A stretch of DNA of 64,000 nucleotides from Candidatus Didemnitutus sp. (GCA_017991595.1 JAGOQJ010000001.1:62001-126000), one strand, 5' to 3'. Positions 1-11,344 are shown, numbered from the stretch's first letter. Notes: generated from the sequence alone by a model not told the origin. Numbers and translations are program-made.

Positions 1-752
1 GGTAGCCCGGCGCGGTGTCGCGCGTGTAGAACGGCAGCGCGCCGACGCTCGCGTGGACGCCGTCCTCGCGCGTGCGTTCCTGCCGGTAGAGCAGCGGCCA
101 GAGCGCGAACTGCTGCTGGTAATCGCCTTCGCGTCCGCGCGAGCCGGCGAGCGGCCACAGCTCGAAGCCGTGGTGCCCGTTGCCGTCGATGAGACGCACG
201 AACGGCCACGGCGCGTGTGTCGTCTCGCGGCCGCCGCGCGCAGTGACGTGCGCATAGAGCGGGAACAGGCGCCAGGTGAGCTCGTCCTTGCCGAAGCGGT
301 GTTTGATGGTGCCACTGAGCGGGAAGACGGCGCGATAGCTGGTGTCGGCCGCGCCGGTCGCGCGTGAAAAATAGAACGGCCACACGTCGAAGCCGCCCGT
401 GGCCGCGCCGTCCGCGGCGGTGGTGCGGCGCGAGTTGACAAGCCGGAAGAGCGAGAAGGAGGCGTCGTGTTCGCCCGTGCGTTGCCAGCTCAACAGCGGG
501 TAGAGCACGTGGCCCTGTTCGCCCGCTGCGGTCTTCTGCCAGAGGAAGAACGGCCGCCACACCTGCGTCTCGGCGCCGGCCTCCCCCGTGCGTTGCACCA
601 GCAGCGGTCCGAGCGCCTGCGCCGCCGTGACCTCACCCGTGCGCTCGTCCTCCTGCCCGACCCAGAACGGCCACGCGTTGCGCTCCGCGGCGCGGGCGGG
701 GAGCGCCAGCGTCGCTGCGAGGAGCAGCCAGACGGCGGATCGGGAGTTCATG
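1..752 (-). CDS. Secreted protein with repeated aromatic-Pro motifs, partial
   Basis: Not recognised. The gene is cut by the left window edge; 250 residues are readable from an ATG at 752. Residues 1-22 look like a Sec signal peptide (hydrophobic LLLAATLAL, likely cleaved after ALPARA). The mature part repeats a short motif, aromatic or Leu, then Pro, then Phe or Leu: WPF at 27, RPF at 66, YPL at 84, WPF at 124, FPL at 143 and 163, WPF at 182, WPL at 199 and 218, LPF at 239. The spacing of roughly 15-40 residues suggests a repeated beta-structure, perhaps a barrel or propeller at the cell envelope, but no family is claimed. It is divergent from rsmD, with about 200 bp between the starts. No frameshift is seen in the readable part. 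Confidence 0.8.
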
Positions 753-768
753 CTGGGTGGAAAAGGTA

Positions 769-820
769 AGGCATTGCCTTTGACTCGGAGCGGGCCAGTT
801 AAGTGAAGGCATTGCTTGAA
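769..820. promoter_or_regulatory. Direct repeat of AAGGCATTGC in the divergent promoter region
   Basis: The 13-bp palindrome AAGGCATTGCCTT lies at 769-781, and a near copy, AAGGCATTGCTTGAA, starts at 806. Both lie between the divergent starts of the secreted repeat protein (752) and rsmD (950). Two spaced copies of one half-palindromic word suggest an operator. The regulator is unknown and the role is inference. Confidence 0.25.
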
Positions 821-949
821 CGCCGACAGCTAATTCCGCGTCAAGTAAGGCGCAACCAGTATGTTAAAACCGCACCGCCGCCCAAGTGTTCCCCCGCGCG
901 ACATCCGCGCGGGTCGGGGCGGCTGCGCGCGGCCGGGCAGGGAGGGGTC

Positions 950-1513
950 ATGCGCATAAGCGGCGGTGGAGCACGGGGCATACCGCTTGTGTTGCCCAAA
1001 GGCGACGCCGTGCGGCCCGCCACGGACGCGATGCGGCAGGCCGTCTTCTCCAGCATCGCCAGCCGCGTGCCCGGGGCGGTGTTTTGGGACTTGTTCGCCG
1101 GCAGTGGCGCCTACGGGCTCGAGGCCCTGAGCCGCGGCGCCGCCGGTGGCGTGTTCGTGGAGAAAAACGCCAAGGCGGCGGCCTGCCTCCGGCGCAACCT
1201 TGAGGCAGTCTGCAAGAGCCTCGGACGCGAGCCGCACGGGCTCGATGTGTGGAGTGCCGACGCGCTCACGGCCACGTTCGCCACCGTGCCGGCGGCCGAT
1301 CTGGTGTTCATCGATCCGCCCTACGACCTCATCGAGGCCGCGGCGCCGAAACTCTTTGCGCACCTCGACGTTGCCCTCGCCGCCAAGGCGGACCCCGTGA
1401 TCGTATTCGAGATGCCAGGCGAGACCGAACTCACGCCGCCCGGCTGGACCTGCGCCAAGCGCCTCGGCAAGGGCAACCGCCAGCCGACGGTCTGCTTCTT
1501 CAAGCGCGCCTGA
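950..1513 (+). CDS. rsmD: 16S rRNA (guanine(966)-N(2))-methyltransferase RsmD
   Basis: An SAM-dependent methyltransferase of 187 residues that modifies G966 of 16S rRNA during 30S assembly. Visible family features are the N-terminal MRISGG-RG-PL segment that contacts RNA, the SAM-binding loop FWDLFAGSGAYGLEALSRGA (about residues 43-62) and the catalytic DPPY motif in VFIDPPYD (about residues 121-128). The length is typical of the family. The ATG at 950 is preceded by a GGGAGGGG stretch that can serve as ribosome-binding site. The reading frame stays open upstream to 803, but that extension lacks family similarity and is not included. The gene converges on rsmE, with palindromic elements between the two. 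Confidence 0.93.
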   Translation: MRISGGGARGIPLVLPKGDAVRPATDAMRQAVFSSIASRVPGAVFWDLFAGSGAYGLEALSRGAAGGVFVEKNAKAAACLRRNLEAVCKSLGREPHGLDVWSADALTATFATVPAADLVFIDPPYDLIEAAAPKLFAHLDVALAAKADPVIVFEMPGETELTPPGWTCAKRLGKGNRQPTVCFFKRA

Positions 1514-1522
1514 CCCGAGCCG

Positions 1523-1548
1523 GTTTGTTAGTCTAATAGACTACAAGT
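1523..1548 (+). repeat. Palindromic element, copy 1 (imperfect)
   Basis: The core TTAGTCTAATAGACTA sits 9 bp after the rsmD stop codon. The 5' flank CCGGTTTGT is shared with copy 3 (54511-54535) when both are read in the direction of the upstream gene. One extra T and a GT end make the outer arms imperfect. It could be an operator or a 3'-end hairpin. No U-tract follows, so an ordinary intrinsic terminator is unlikely. Confidence 0.75.
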
Positions 1549-1725
1549 ATCCCGCCGCGCTCCGCCTGTCCATGCGCGCACGCGACGCAGGTCAAAGGTG
1601 GGAGCGGGTGAGCGTCGCGTGTCGGCGAAGAGTTCCCACTCGGGAAAAAGGCATCGTGAGGGGCTCGCGCCTGCCGCCGTTGGCGCGTGAGGGGGCCCGT
1701 GGCATCGGACCGCGTCACCAAGCGA

Positions 1726-1750
1726 GTTTGTAGTCTATTAGACTACAAAC
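1726..1750 (-). repeat. Palindromic element, copy 2 (perfect 12+1+12)
   Basis: A perfect 25-bp palindrome with the core TGTAGTCTATTAGACTACA. It is identical to copy 3 at 54511-54535, and the flank TCGCYTGG (minus strand) is shared as well. It lies 137 bp beyond the rsmE stop codon, between convergent genes, which does not favour a simple promoter-operator role here. Confidence 0.85.
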
Positions 1751-1886
1751 ATCACGGCGGACTCGGATGAGGGAGGCGAATGCGAGCGGGCGAGCGATCG
1801 CGTGGCGAAGGCAGGAGTGGAGGCGGGCGGCGGACACGCGGAGCTGATACGGCGCGCGGCAGTCGGGTTGCGCTCCCGGCGGTGGC

Positions 1887-2609
1887 TCAGAGTGTGCCGC
1901 GGGTTGATTTCGCGAGCGTGAGAGCGGCGACGACCGCGGTCTCGAGCCGGAGCACGCGGGCACCGAGATGGACGAGCGTGAAACCGGCCGCGCGCAGGGC
2001 GGAGCGGTCGCGTGCGCCCCAGCCGCGCTCCGGACCGAGAGCGAGCACGAGCGGAGTTGTGGCGCCGACAGGGAGGGCGTCGCGGAGCGCCGCGGTGGCT
2101 TCGTAATTGTCGAGCGCGAGGCGCGTCGCCCCGACCGGCAAGGCGGCGAGCGCGGTGGCGAGCGGTTCGCCGGCTGTGACGGCGGGGATCTGCGTCGCGA
2201 AGGCCTGGGCTGCGCCCGCGAGCAGGTGGCGGCGCCACTCGCCGTCGCGCCAGAGCGTGCTTTGCGCGTAGCTCGGTTCGCTTTTCTCGGTGGCGACGAA
2301 GTGCAGGGCGGCGACGCCGAGCGTGGTGGCGTCGCGCAGGATGTCGCGTGCGGTCTGCGGGCGCGGCAGGCCGAGCAGCAGCGTGAGCGGGTCGGGCGGG
2401 GGCGGGGGCGGGCCCCACGCGAAGGTGAGCACGAGTGCGTCGTCGGCGAGGGCGGCGAGCGTAGCGGTGCCGCGCGGGCCGTCGACGAGGCCGGCGTCGA
2501 AGGTGTCGCCCACGCCGCGGCGCAGGACATCGCGCACGTGGCGGGCGCGCGGGTCGGTGAGCGGGAGCGGTCGCCGGGTTTCCTCCGGCGTGAACAGGAC
2601 GAGGTTCAA
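1887..2609 (-). CDS. rsmE: 16S rRNA (uracil(1498)-N(3))-methyltransferase RsmE
   Basis: A SPOUT-class (trefoil-knot) methyltransferase of 240 residues that methylates U1498 of 16S rRNA. The knot signature is clear near the C-terminus: LALGPERGW (about residues 188-196) followed by LGARVLRLETAVVAAL (about residues 214-229). The start is TTG at 2609; no ATG or GTG lies in frame just upstream, and the N-terminus MNLVLF matches the usual short start of the family. The tRNA-Gly gene lies 59 bp upstream on the same strand and may be co-transcribed. Part of the middle is Pro-rich (a run of six Pro near residue 68), which is unusual but does not interrupt the frame. Confidence 0.92.
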   Translation of the reverse strand: MNLVLFTPEETRRPLPLTDPRARHVRDVLRRGVGDTFDAGLVDGPRGTATLAALADDALVLTFAWGPPPPPPDPLTLLLGLPRPQTARDILRDATTLGVAALHFVATEKSEPSYAQSTLWRDGEWRRHLLAGAAQAFATQIPAVTAGEPLATALAALPVGATRLALDNYEATAALRDALPVGATTPLVLALGPERGWGARDRSALRAAGFTLVHLGARVLRLETAVVAALTLAKSTRGTL

Positions 2610-2668
2610 CGGCCGATGGTGTGCGCGAGCGCGCGGGCGGTGTCCATCCCGGGTTGACGGGGGCGCGG

Positions 2669-2742
2669 TGGTGCGGGCAGACGGAATCGAACCGACGATA
2701 CCTGTTTGGAAGACAGGAGTTTTACCACTAAACTATGCCCGC
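2669..2742 (-). tRNA. tRNA-Gly (anticodon TCC)
   Basis: The minus-strand cloverleaf is complete: acceptor GCGGGCA pairs with TGCCCGC, the D arm follows TAGTTTAGTGGTAAAAC, the anticodon stem CCTGT/ACAGG carries the loop CTTCCAA, and the T arm holds GGTTCGATTCC. The anticodon TCC reads GGA (Gly). The 3' CCA is encoded in the DNA (2669-2671). Confidence 0.96.
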
Positions 2743-2837
2743 GAAGGCAGCGCGGCGAGAGTGGCGCGCGGCGGCAGGCATTCAAGCTTTAGTTAAATTC
2801 CGGGCGCGTCAGGAATGGAATTGCGAGGGGGTGGGGC

Positions 2838-4031
2838 ATGGTCTTTAACGGCGCCATTATGGCAACCACGTCCGCGGCGAAGCCGAAATCCAGTGTCCAG
2901 GCGGCGCAGGCGCTCGCGAAACAGAAGGCCCTCGAGAAGAAAGCGAAGACCTACAAGCTCGACCTCGGCGAGCTGGCGCTCTTCACCAGCCAGCTGGCGT
3001 CGCTGCTGCAGGCCGGTCTCCCGCTCGTGTCGTGCTTGGAGGCGTTGCAGGACCAGACGGAGGACCAGATTTTCCGCATCGTCATCCGCGACGTGCGCAA
3101 CGACATCGCCACGGGCACGTCGTTCTCGGCGGCGGTGAAGAAATTCCCCAACTCCTTCAACTCGCTCTTCATTTCGATGGTCGAGGCGGGCGAGGCCTCG
3201 GGCGGCCTGGCGGAGATTCTCGGCAAGGTGGCGGCCTACTTCGAATCGACGGTCAAGCTGACCAAGAAAGTGAAGTCCGCCATGACCTACCCGATCGCGG
3301 TCATCGGCCTGGCCATCGCGCTGGTGAACGTGCTGCTCATCTTCGTCATCCCGGTGTTCGCCGAGATGTTCAAGGACTTCGGCGCCAAGCTCCCCGCGCC
3401 CACGCAGCTGCTGATCGACGTCAGCAATTTCTTGAAGCCTGATTTCTCCAGCTTCGTGGGCTTCTTTATCAAGCCGAGTATCCTTCATATCGGTGGCGGT
3501 GCATACGTGGCGTGGAGATTCTTGGAGAAATACACCGCGACGCCCGCCGGCCGGCGTCACAAGGACCAGTTCCTCGTGCGCGCGCCGATCTTCGGCAATC
3601 TCGTGCACAAGATCGCCCTCTCGCGCTTCTGCCGCACCTACGCCACGCTCATGCGCTCCGGCGTGCCCATCCTGCGCACGCTCGAGATCGTTTCCGCCGC
3701 GTCGGGCAAGGTCCAGGTCGAGGACGCCTGCGTCGAGATCGCCCGCCACGTCTCGCAGGGCGGACAGGTCTCGGAGGTCATGGCCGCCAATCCCTTTTTC
3801 CCGCCGATGATGAAGCACATGGTCAAGGCGGGCGAATCCACCGGCAACGTCGACGGCATGATGAACAAGATCGCCGACTTCTACGACACCGAGTGCGACG
3901 CCACCGTCGCCGCGCTCACGTCGCTGATCGAGCCGCTGCTCATCGTGTTCCTCGGCGTGGTGGTCGGCGGCATCGTCATGGCGATGTTCCTCCCGATCTT
4001 CCAGCTCGGCGCCGTGGCCGGCGGCAATTGA
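2838..4031 (+). CDS. Type II secretion / type IV pilus inner-membrane protein (GspF/PilC family)
   Basis: A polytopic inner-membrane platform protein of 397 residues for type IV pili or type II secretion. Two homologous T2SSF domains are visible: residues about 50-175, with the SLLQAGLPLVSCLEAL start and the VEAGEASGGL motif, and about 255-380, with TLMRSGVPILRTLEI and VKAGESTGNVDGMM. Membrane segments lie near residues 150-176, 205-225 and 362-390. A Lys/Ala-rich coil precedes the first domain. The ATG at 2838 follows a GAGGGGGTGGGG stretch; an alternative ATG at 2859 lacks such a site. No other pilus gene is adjacent, so the machine it serves is not shown by the window. Confidence 0.9.
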   Translation: MVFNGAIMATTSAAKPKSSVQAAQALAKQKALEKKAKTYKLDLGELALFTSQLASLLQAGLPLVSCLEALQDQTEDQIFRIVIRDVRNDIATGTSFSAAVKKFPNSFNSLFISMVEAGEASGGLAEILGKVAAYFESTVKLTKKVKSAMTYPIAVIGLAIALVNVLLIFVIPVFAEMFKDFGAKLPAPTQLLIDVSNFLKPDFSSFVGFFIKPSILHIGGGAYVAWRFLEKYTATPAGRRHKDQFLVRAPIFGNLVHKIALSRFCRTYATLMRSGVPILRTLEIVSAASGKVQVEDACVEIARHVSQGGQVSEVMAANPFFPPMMKHMVKAGESTGNVDGMMNKIADFYDTECDATVAALTSLIEPLLIVFLGVVVGGIVMAMFLPIFQLGAVAGGN

Positions 4032-4055
4032 TGGTCCGGCAGTTGCGTCCGCGAT

Positions 4056-4078
4056 CGCGGCCCCGCGGCGGGGCCGCT
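4056..4078 (+). terminator. GC hairpin downstream of gspF/pilC-like gene
   Basis: GCGGCCCCG and CGGGGCCGC pair over a CGG loop, about 25 bp after the stop codon. No U-run follows, so termination efficiency is uncertain. Confidence 0.4.
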
Positions 4079-4207
4079 GCATTCGCGCGCGACGCGCCGC
4101 CGCCTTATAGGGCTGAACAGGCCGGGTGTGAAAAAAGCGTTTAGCCTGCGCTGTCTAGGAACCCGCTTGCATGGCCCCGCGGCGATTCGCACAGTCGTCG
4201 CTCCGCC

Positions 4208-5464
4208 ATGCCTGCCATCCTCATCGTCGACGACCTCATCTCGATTCACGAGATGCTGGAGGCTGTCATCCAGCCGACGGGGTATGCCACGGCGTTCGCG
4301 ACGGATGGCGAGAAGGCGCTGACCCGCTACAAGGCCGAGAAATTCGACCTCGTGCTGGCCGACATCGACATGAAGCCGATGGACGGCATCACGTTGCTCA
4401 AGCACCTGAAGCAATACGACCCGAGCTGCGTCGTCATCATCATGACGGCCTACGCCAGCACGGAGAGCGCGATCCAGGCGCTGAAGTTTGGCGCCTTCGA
4501 CTACCTGCAGAAGCCTTTCCGGGTCGATGAACTCATCCAGACGCTGAAGCGCGGCGTGGAGTTCAAGCGGCTGGTGACCGAGCGCGAGACGCGCGCGGGC
4601 GCTCCGGCGGGCGTCGCTGCGGGGGATTTCGAGGCGCGGCTCGTCGGCTCGAGCCCGAAGATGACGCGGTTGGTTGCGCAGCTCCGCAAGCTCGCTACGG
4701 CGCACACCCCCGTCCTCATCACCGGCGAGCTGGGCAGCGGTCACGAGATCGCCGCCGAGTTGCTGCATCAGGCCGGCGCCCCGGCCGGCAGCCCGTTCGT
4801 CGGCATCGACTGCAAGCTCAACTCCGCCGACGTCCTGCACGAAGGCTTGGTCGGCCCGAGCGGCACCGGCGGTCCCTGGGTGGAGCAGGCTCGCGGCGGC
4901 ACGCTCCTGCTCCAGCACGTCCAATGCCTCGCGCCGGCCGCGCAGGAGCAGCTCGTCTCCGTGCTGCGCAACCACTCCCACCAGCACCGCGTGGTCTGCA
5001 CGACCGAGATCGACCTTGAGAAGCTCACCGAGGAAGGCGGCTTCAACGAGGAGCTCTTCTACCGCATCGCTGCCCTGCCGGTGCAGCTGCCGGCGTTGCG
5101 CGAGCGCTTGGAGGACCTGCCGCTCCTGATCAAGTCCGTGGCCGCCACGACCTCGAACCCCGCTTTCGACGCGCGCCAGATCGAGTTCACCGACGACGCG
5201 CTGGCCACGCTCCGCGCCTATCGCTGGCCGGGCAACCTCGCCGAGTTCACCCAGGTCATCTCGCAGGTGCTCTCCACCGCCGAGACGCGCGTGGTCACCT
5301 CCGCCCAGCTGCCGCTCCGCGTGCACGAGCTGAAGGACTGGCCCACGCTCGCCGACTACCTCGCCGGGCAGGAAAAACTCTACCTCACCCGCGTGCTCCA
5401 CGCCACCGGCGGCGACAAGGCCAAGGCCGCCCAGATCCTCGGCGTCGACGCCGCCCGGCTCTGA
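4208..5464 (+). CDS. NtrC-type response regulator with degenerate AAA+ domain
   Basis: A 418-residue protein with the layout of a sigma-54 activator. The receiver domain (1-115) has intact phosphorylation residues: D8/D9, D52 in VLADIDM, T80 and K102. The central domain (about 143-330) aligns with the sigma-54 ATPase but its key motifs are damaged. The Walker A-like stretch is GELGSGHE instead of GESGTGKE, losing the P-loop Lys. The GAFTGA loop is absent, replaced by a short VGPSGTGG stretch. Walker B reads GTLLLQHVQ instead of GTLFLDEIG. The C-terminal Fis-like helix-turn-helix ends abruptly at LGVDAARL-stop. It probably does not activate sigma-54 by ATP hydrolysis; a phosphorylation-switched adaptor or DNA-binding role is inference. 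No partner kinase is adjacent. Confidence 0.85.
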   Translation: MPAILIVDDLISIHEMLEAVIQPTGYATAFATDGEKALTRYKAEKFDLVLADIDMKPMDGITLLKHLKQYDPSCVVIIMTAYASTESAIQALKFGAFDYLQKPFRVDELIQTLKRGVEFKRLVTERETRAGAPAGVAAGDFEARLVGSSPKMTRLVAQLRKLATAHTPVLITGELGSGHEIAAELLHQAGAPAGSPFVGIDCKLNSADVLHEGLVGPSGTGGPWVEQARGGTLLLQHVQCLAPAAQEQLVSVLRNHSHQHRVVCTTEIDLEKLTEEGGFNEELFYRIAALPVQLPALRERLEDLPLLIKSVAATTSNPAFDARQIEFTDDALATLRAYRWPGNLAEFTQVISQVLSTAETRVVTSAQLPLRVHELKDWPTLADYLAGQEKLYLTRVLHATGGDKAKAAQILGVDAARL

Positions 5465-5647
5465 TTCCGCCCCGCGCGGCTCGCGGGCCGACCCGGCACC
5501 AGCGACGATTTTTCCCGGCGTCTGATCGTCGCGTCACCTTCGCGTGCGCCCTATGACGCAGCGCTGCGGACGCCGCCGGCACACGCGGGCCCTTTTCCCG
5601 CTTGCCGAGCCCCACCACCGCCCCAACCTTCGCCGAAATCTGCGCTC

Positions 5648-8887
<3,240 letters not shown>

Positions 8888-8903
8888 GGGTGGGGCGCGT
8901 GAA

Positions 8904-9143
8904 GTAGCGGCGGCCGTCCCGGCTTGAGGGTGGGGGCGCTTGTCCCAAGCGCCCTCGGGTTTTCTGCCCGCCGCGGTGTGAACGGAAAGGTAGCGGCGGT
9001 CGTCCCGACCGCCACGCACGGGAGATGGCCGTCAGGGACGACGGCCGCTCCCCGCTACGGATCAGCGCCCCTCGGGCCTGCGTCCGATGCGCGTGTCGTT
9101 CGTGCACGGGAACCCGGGGCAGCTGGGGACAGCTGCCTCCGCC
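8904..9143. repeat. Cluster of dispersed hairpin repeats (families A and B) between carB and purU
   Basis: The 359-bp gap after carB is largely repeats. A partial A copy lies at 8904-8923. A B copy at 8929-8961 has the core GGCGCTTGTCCCAAGCGCC. A head-to-head pair of A copies fills 8989-9060, starting GGTAGCGGC and ending with GCCGCT..CGCTACG. An inverted B copy lies at 9107-9143, whose stem reads GGCAGCTG-TCCC-CAGCTGCC on the minus strand. The word GTGTCGTTCGTG just before the last copy recurs before the matching copy at 11689. No gene is seen here. Confidence 0.85.
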
Positions 9144-9246
9144 TTTGGCGTCCCGCCCCTCGCCACCGGCCGATGACACGGCCGGTCCTCGGCAACGACA
9201 CGCGGTTGCTTCAGTTTCTCCCGCTGCTGTAATCCTTCCCGTTGCC

Positions 9247-10131
9247 ATGACTCGTCTGCCTGCCTCCGCTCCCGCCGCCCCGCTCACGCTCGTCGCGCTC
9301 CTGCACGGTCCCGACCAGCGCGGCCTCGTGGCGCGCGCCGCCGGTTGGATCTTCCAGCGGGGCGGCAACATCCTCCACGCCGACCAGCACCGCGACGAGG
9401 AAGCGGGAATCTTCTTCCAGCGCATCGAGTGGGTGCCTCCCGCCGGCGCGCGCGTGCCCGCCGAGGAGAAAGCCTTCCTTGCCTACGCGCGCGACGAGCT
9501 GCGGATGCAGGCCACCGTCACCGATTCGCTCCGCCGTCCGCGTGTGGCTCTTTTTGTCTCGAAGGCCGACCACTGTTTCCACGACCTCATCCTCCGTTGG
9601 CGCGCCGGCGAGTATCCCTGCGAGATCGTCGCCGTCGTCTCCAACCACCGCGACCTCGCCGCCGCCGTCCGCGGCTACGGGTTGAAGTTCCACCACATCC
9701 CCGTTGAGCCCGGCCGCAAGAACGCTGCCGAGAAACGCCAGCTCGCTCTCGTCAAGCGCCTCAAGGTCGAGCTCATCATCCTCGCCCGCTACATGCAGGT
9801 GCTCTCCGGCGATTTCCTTGCCGCCGCCGGCTGCCCGGTGATCAACATCCACCACTCCTTCCTCCCCGCCTTCGCCGGCGGCCGGCCGTATCACCAAGCC
9901 CACGCTCGCGGCGTGAAGCTCATCGGCGCCACGGCGCACTACGCCACCGCCGTGCTCGATGACGGTCCCATCATCCACCAGGACGTCACCCGCGTGACAC
10001 ACCGCCACGGCGTCGACGAGCTCATCCACAAGGGCCGCGACCTCGAGAAACTCGTCCTCGCCCAAGCCGTCCATTGGCATCTGGAAAACCGCGTCCTCGT
10101 TTACGGCAACAAGACCGTGGTCTTCGATTGA
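9247..10131 (+). CDS. purU: Formyltetrahydrofolate deformylase PurU
   Basis: Hydrolyses 10-formyl-THF to THF and formate, balancing one-carbon pools. The 294 residues comprise an N-terminal ACT-type regulatory domain (about 12-90; TLVALLHGPDQRGLVARAAG) and a C-terminal formyltransferase-fold domain. Catalytic-region motifs are INIHHSFLPAF (about residue 199 on) and GATAHYATAVLDDGPIIHQD (about residue 223 on), which supply the Asn/His/Asp triad of this family. The ATG at 9247 fits the family start; the frame stays open upstream through repeat DNA, which is not coding. It sits downstream of carB but is separated by a repeat cluster, so an operon is unlikely. Confidence 0.94.
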   Translation: MTRLPASAPAAPLTLVALLHGPDQRGLVARAAGWIFQRGGNILHADQHRDEEAGIFFQRIEWVPPAGARVPAEEKAFLAYARDELRMQATVTDSLRRPRVALFVSKADHCFHDLILRWRAGEYPCEIVAVVSNHRDLAAAVRGYGLKFHHIPVEPGRKNAAEKRQLALVKRLKVELIILARYMQVLSGDFLAAAGCPVINIHHSFLPAFAGGRPYHQAHARGVKLIGATAHYATAVLDDGPIIHQDVTRVTHRHGVDELIHKGRDLEKLVLAQAVHWHLENRVLVYGNKTVVFD

Positions 10132-10218
10132 GCGGCGCGGCGGTCGTTTAGAGTAGTTCCAGAAAGAGTGTGGCTGTCGTTGAAGGGTGCGTCGCCATTG
10201 CTGGCGGCCACCGCACCC

Positions 10219-10372
10219 GTGGCGAGCGGGACGCTCGCCGCTACCCTTTTGTTCCCGCGGCCACAGGTGATCTTATTCAGTGTGATGGTTGAGGCTGAAG
10301 CGGTCGGCCCAGCCGTCCCTGTCCGCGCTGCCCGCCCAGTTGGGGAGGTTGTCCCCAACCGCCCTGGGTTCC
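10219..10372. repeat. Hairpin repeats (A and B type) between purU and TPR gene
   Basis: An inverted A copy lies at 10219-10246; read on the minus strand its stem is GGCGAGCG-TCC-CGCTCGCC, a paired variant of the usual A stem. A diverged B copy lies at 10340-10372 (GGTTGTCCCCAACC core followed by GCCCTGGGTTCC). The remaining part of the 10132-10497 gap holds the 18-bp tandem repeat at 10396-10449 and nothing else recognised. Confidence 0.75.
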
Positions 10373-10395
10373 AAGCTGCGCCCGCATCCGCCGCC

Positions 10396-10449
10396 CTTGC
10401 CGCCCCGCCCGCTCCTGCCGCCCCGCCCGCTCCTGCCGCCCCGCCCTGA
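10396..10449 (+). repeat. 18-bp tandem repeat, about 3 copies
   Basis: The unit CCTGCCGCCCCGCCCGCT is repeated at 10396, 10414 and 10432 with one or two changes in the outer copies. It lies about 50 bp upstream of the TPR membrane-protein start. Confidence 0.85.
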
Positions 10450-10497
10450 TTCCGGGCTTGAGCGCTTTCGCGGCGTTCCCCATGGTGCGCGATTCCC

Positions 10498-11220
10498 ATG
10501 AGCATCGTCCCTCCTTCCGCTCCCCAACCGCACGACCCGGCCAACCCGCCGCCGCCCGCCGGCGCCGATGAGTTCCGCCTGACCGTCGAGTCCTTCTGGG
10601 AGAAGAACCGCTCCTTCCTCTTTGCCGTCGTCGCCATCGTGCTCGTCGCCATCCTCGCCCGCGAGGGCTGGCAGCTCTACCGCGCCGGCGTCGAGCGCGA
10701 GATCCAGCAGGCCTACGCCAAGATCGACCGCGTCGACCAGCTGCCCAAGTTCGTCGCCGAGCACCCCGACCACGCTCTCGCGGGTGTCGCGCTGCTGCGC
10801 CTCGCCGACGACGCCTACGGCAAGAACGACTTCAAGGCCGCCGCCACCCACTACCAGAAGGCCGCGGACTCCCTCGAGACCGTCGCGCTGAAGAGCCGCG
10901 CCCGTCTCGGCGCCGCCATCAGCCAGCTCTCCGCCGGCGACCGCGCCGCCGCCGAGACCGCCCTCAAGGCCCTCAAGGACGACGCCAATGCACTCGCCAC
11001 GCTCCGCGCCGAGGCCGCCTTCCACCTCGCCACGCTCGCCCGCGAGGCCGGCCGTCTCGAAGAGGTCAATGCGCTCCTCGACGAAGTTTCCAAGCACGAG
11101 CCCATGGGCCTCTGGGGCCAGCGCGCCTTCACGCTCCGCGCCGAGCTCGCCACTGCCGCGCCCGCCGCCAAGACCGACAGCGCCGCCCCGGCGATCGAGT
11201 TCAAGCCCGGCGGCGAATAA
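10498..11220 (+). CDS. Membrane-anchored TPR-like protein (YfgM-like)
   Basis: A 240-residue protein. Residues 1-25 are a Pro-rich cytoplasmic lead, residues 39-57 are a single transmembrane segment (FLFAVVAIVLVAILA), and the rest is an alpha-helical TPR-like domain (Ala/Leu-rich helix pairs from about 67 to 215). The architecture resembles bacterial YfgM-type proteins with a tetratricopeptide-like domain at the periplasmic face, which assist envelope protein assembly. This functional link is inference from architecture. The ATG at 10498 is the first start of the frame. A strong intrinsic terminator follows at 11283-11319. Confidence 0.75.
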   Translation: MSIVPPSAPQPHDPANPPPPAGADEFRLTVESFWEKNRSFLFAVVAIVLVAILAREGWQLYRAGVEREIQQAYAKIDRVDQLPKFVAEHPDHALAGVALLRLADDAYGKNDFKAAATHYQKAADSLETVALKSRARLGAAISQLSAGDRAAAETALKALKDDANALATLRAEAAFHLATLAREAGRLEEVNALLDEVSKHEPMGLWGQRAFTLRAELATAAPAAKTDSAAPAIEFKPGGE

Positions 11221-11282
11221 CCGCGTCAACGGCGCTGGCGCGCCGACGCGGTGGGATTGCCCGCCCGTTCTGATCTTTCATC

Positions 11283-11319
11283 CGCCCCGTCGCTTTTGCG
11301 CCGGGGCGTTTTTGTTTTT
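11283..11319 (+). terminator. Intrinsic terminator after TPR gene
   Basis: CGCCCCG pairs with CGGGGCG around a TCGCTTTTGCGC apex, followed by TTTTTGTTTTT. It lies about 60 bp after the stop codon. Confidence 0.85.
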
Positions 11320-11344
11320 GGGGTCTCGCGCGGGCGGACTTCCG

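Larger units (their letters stand above)
1514..1886. other. Intergenic region between convergent rsmD and rsmE
   Basis: A 373-bp stretch between the stop codons of rsmD and rsmE. It holds two copies of a TAGTCTA-type palindrome (1523-1548 and 1726-1750) that bracket about 180 bp. The bracketed stretch has a short open frame on the minus strand (1533-1721) with no recognisable protein character, and no transposase or RNA gene was recognised. Confidence 0.6.

Noticed and set aside
1533-1721. Small minus-strand frame between the two palindromes
   Set aside because: It ends in palindrome-derived codons, has no start signal and no protein character; the stretch is treated as intergenic.
1533-1750. 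The inverted palindromes at 1523 and 1726 as ends of a small mobile element (MITE)
   Set aside because: Each copy is itself a full palindrome, no target-site duplication was found outside them, and the third copy at 54511 is single.
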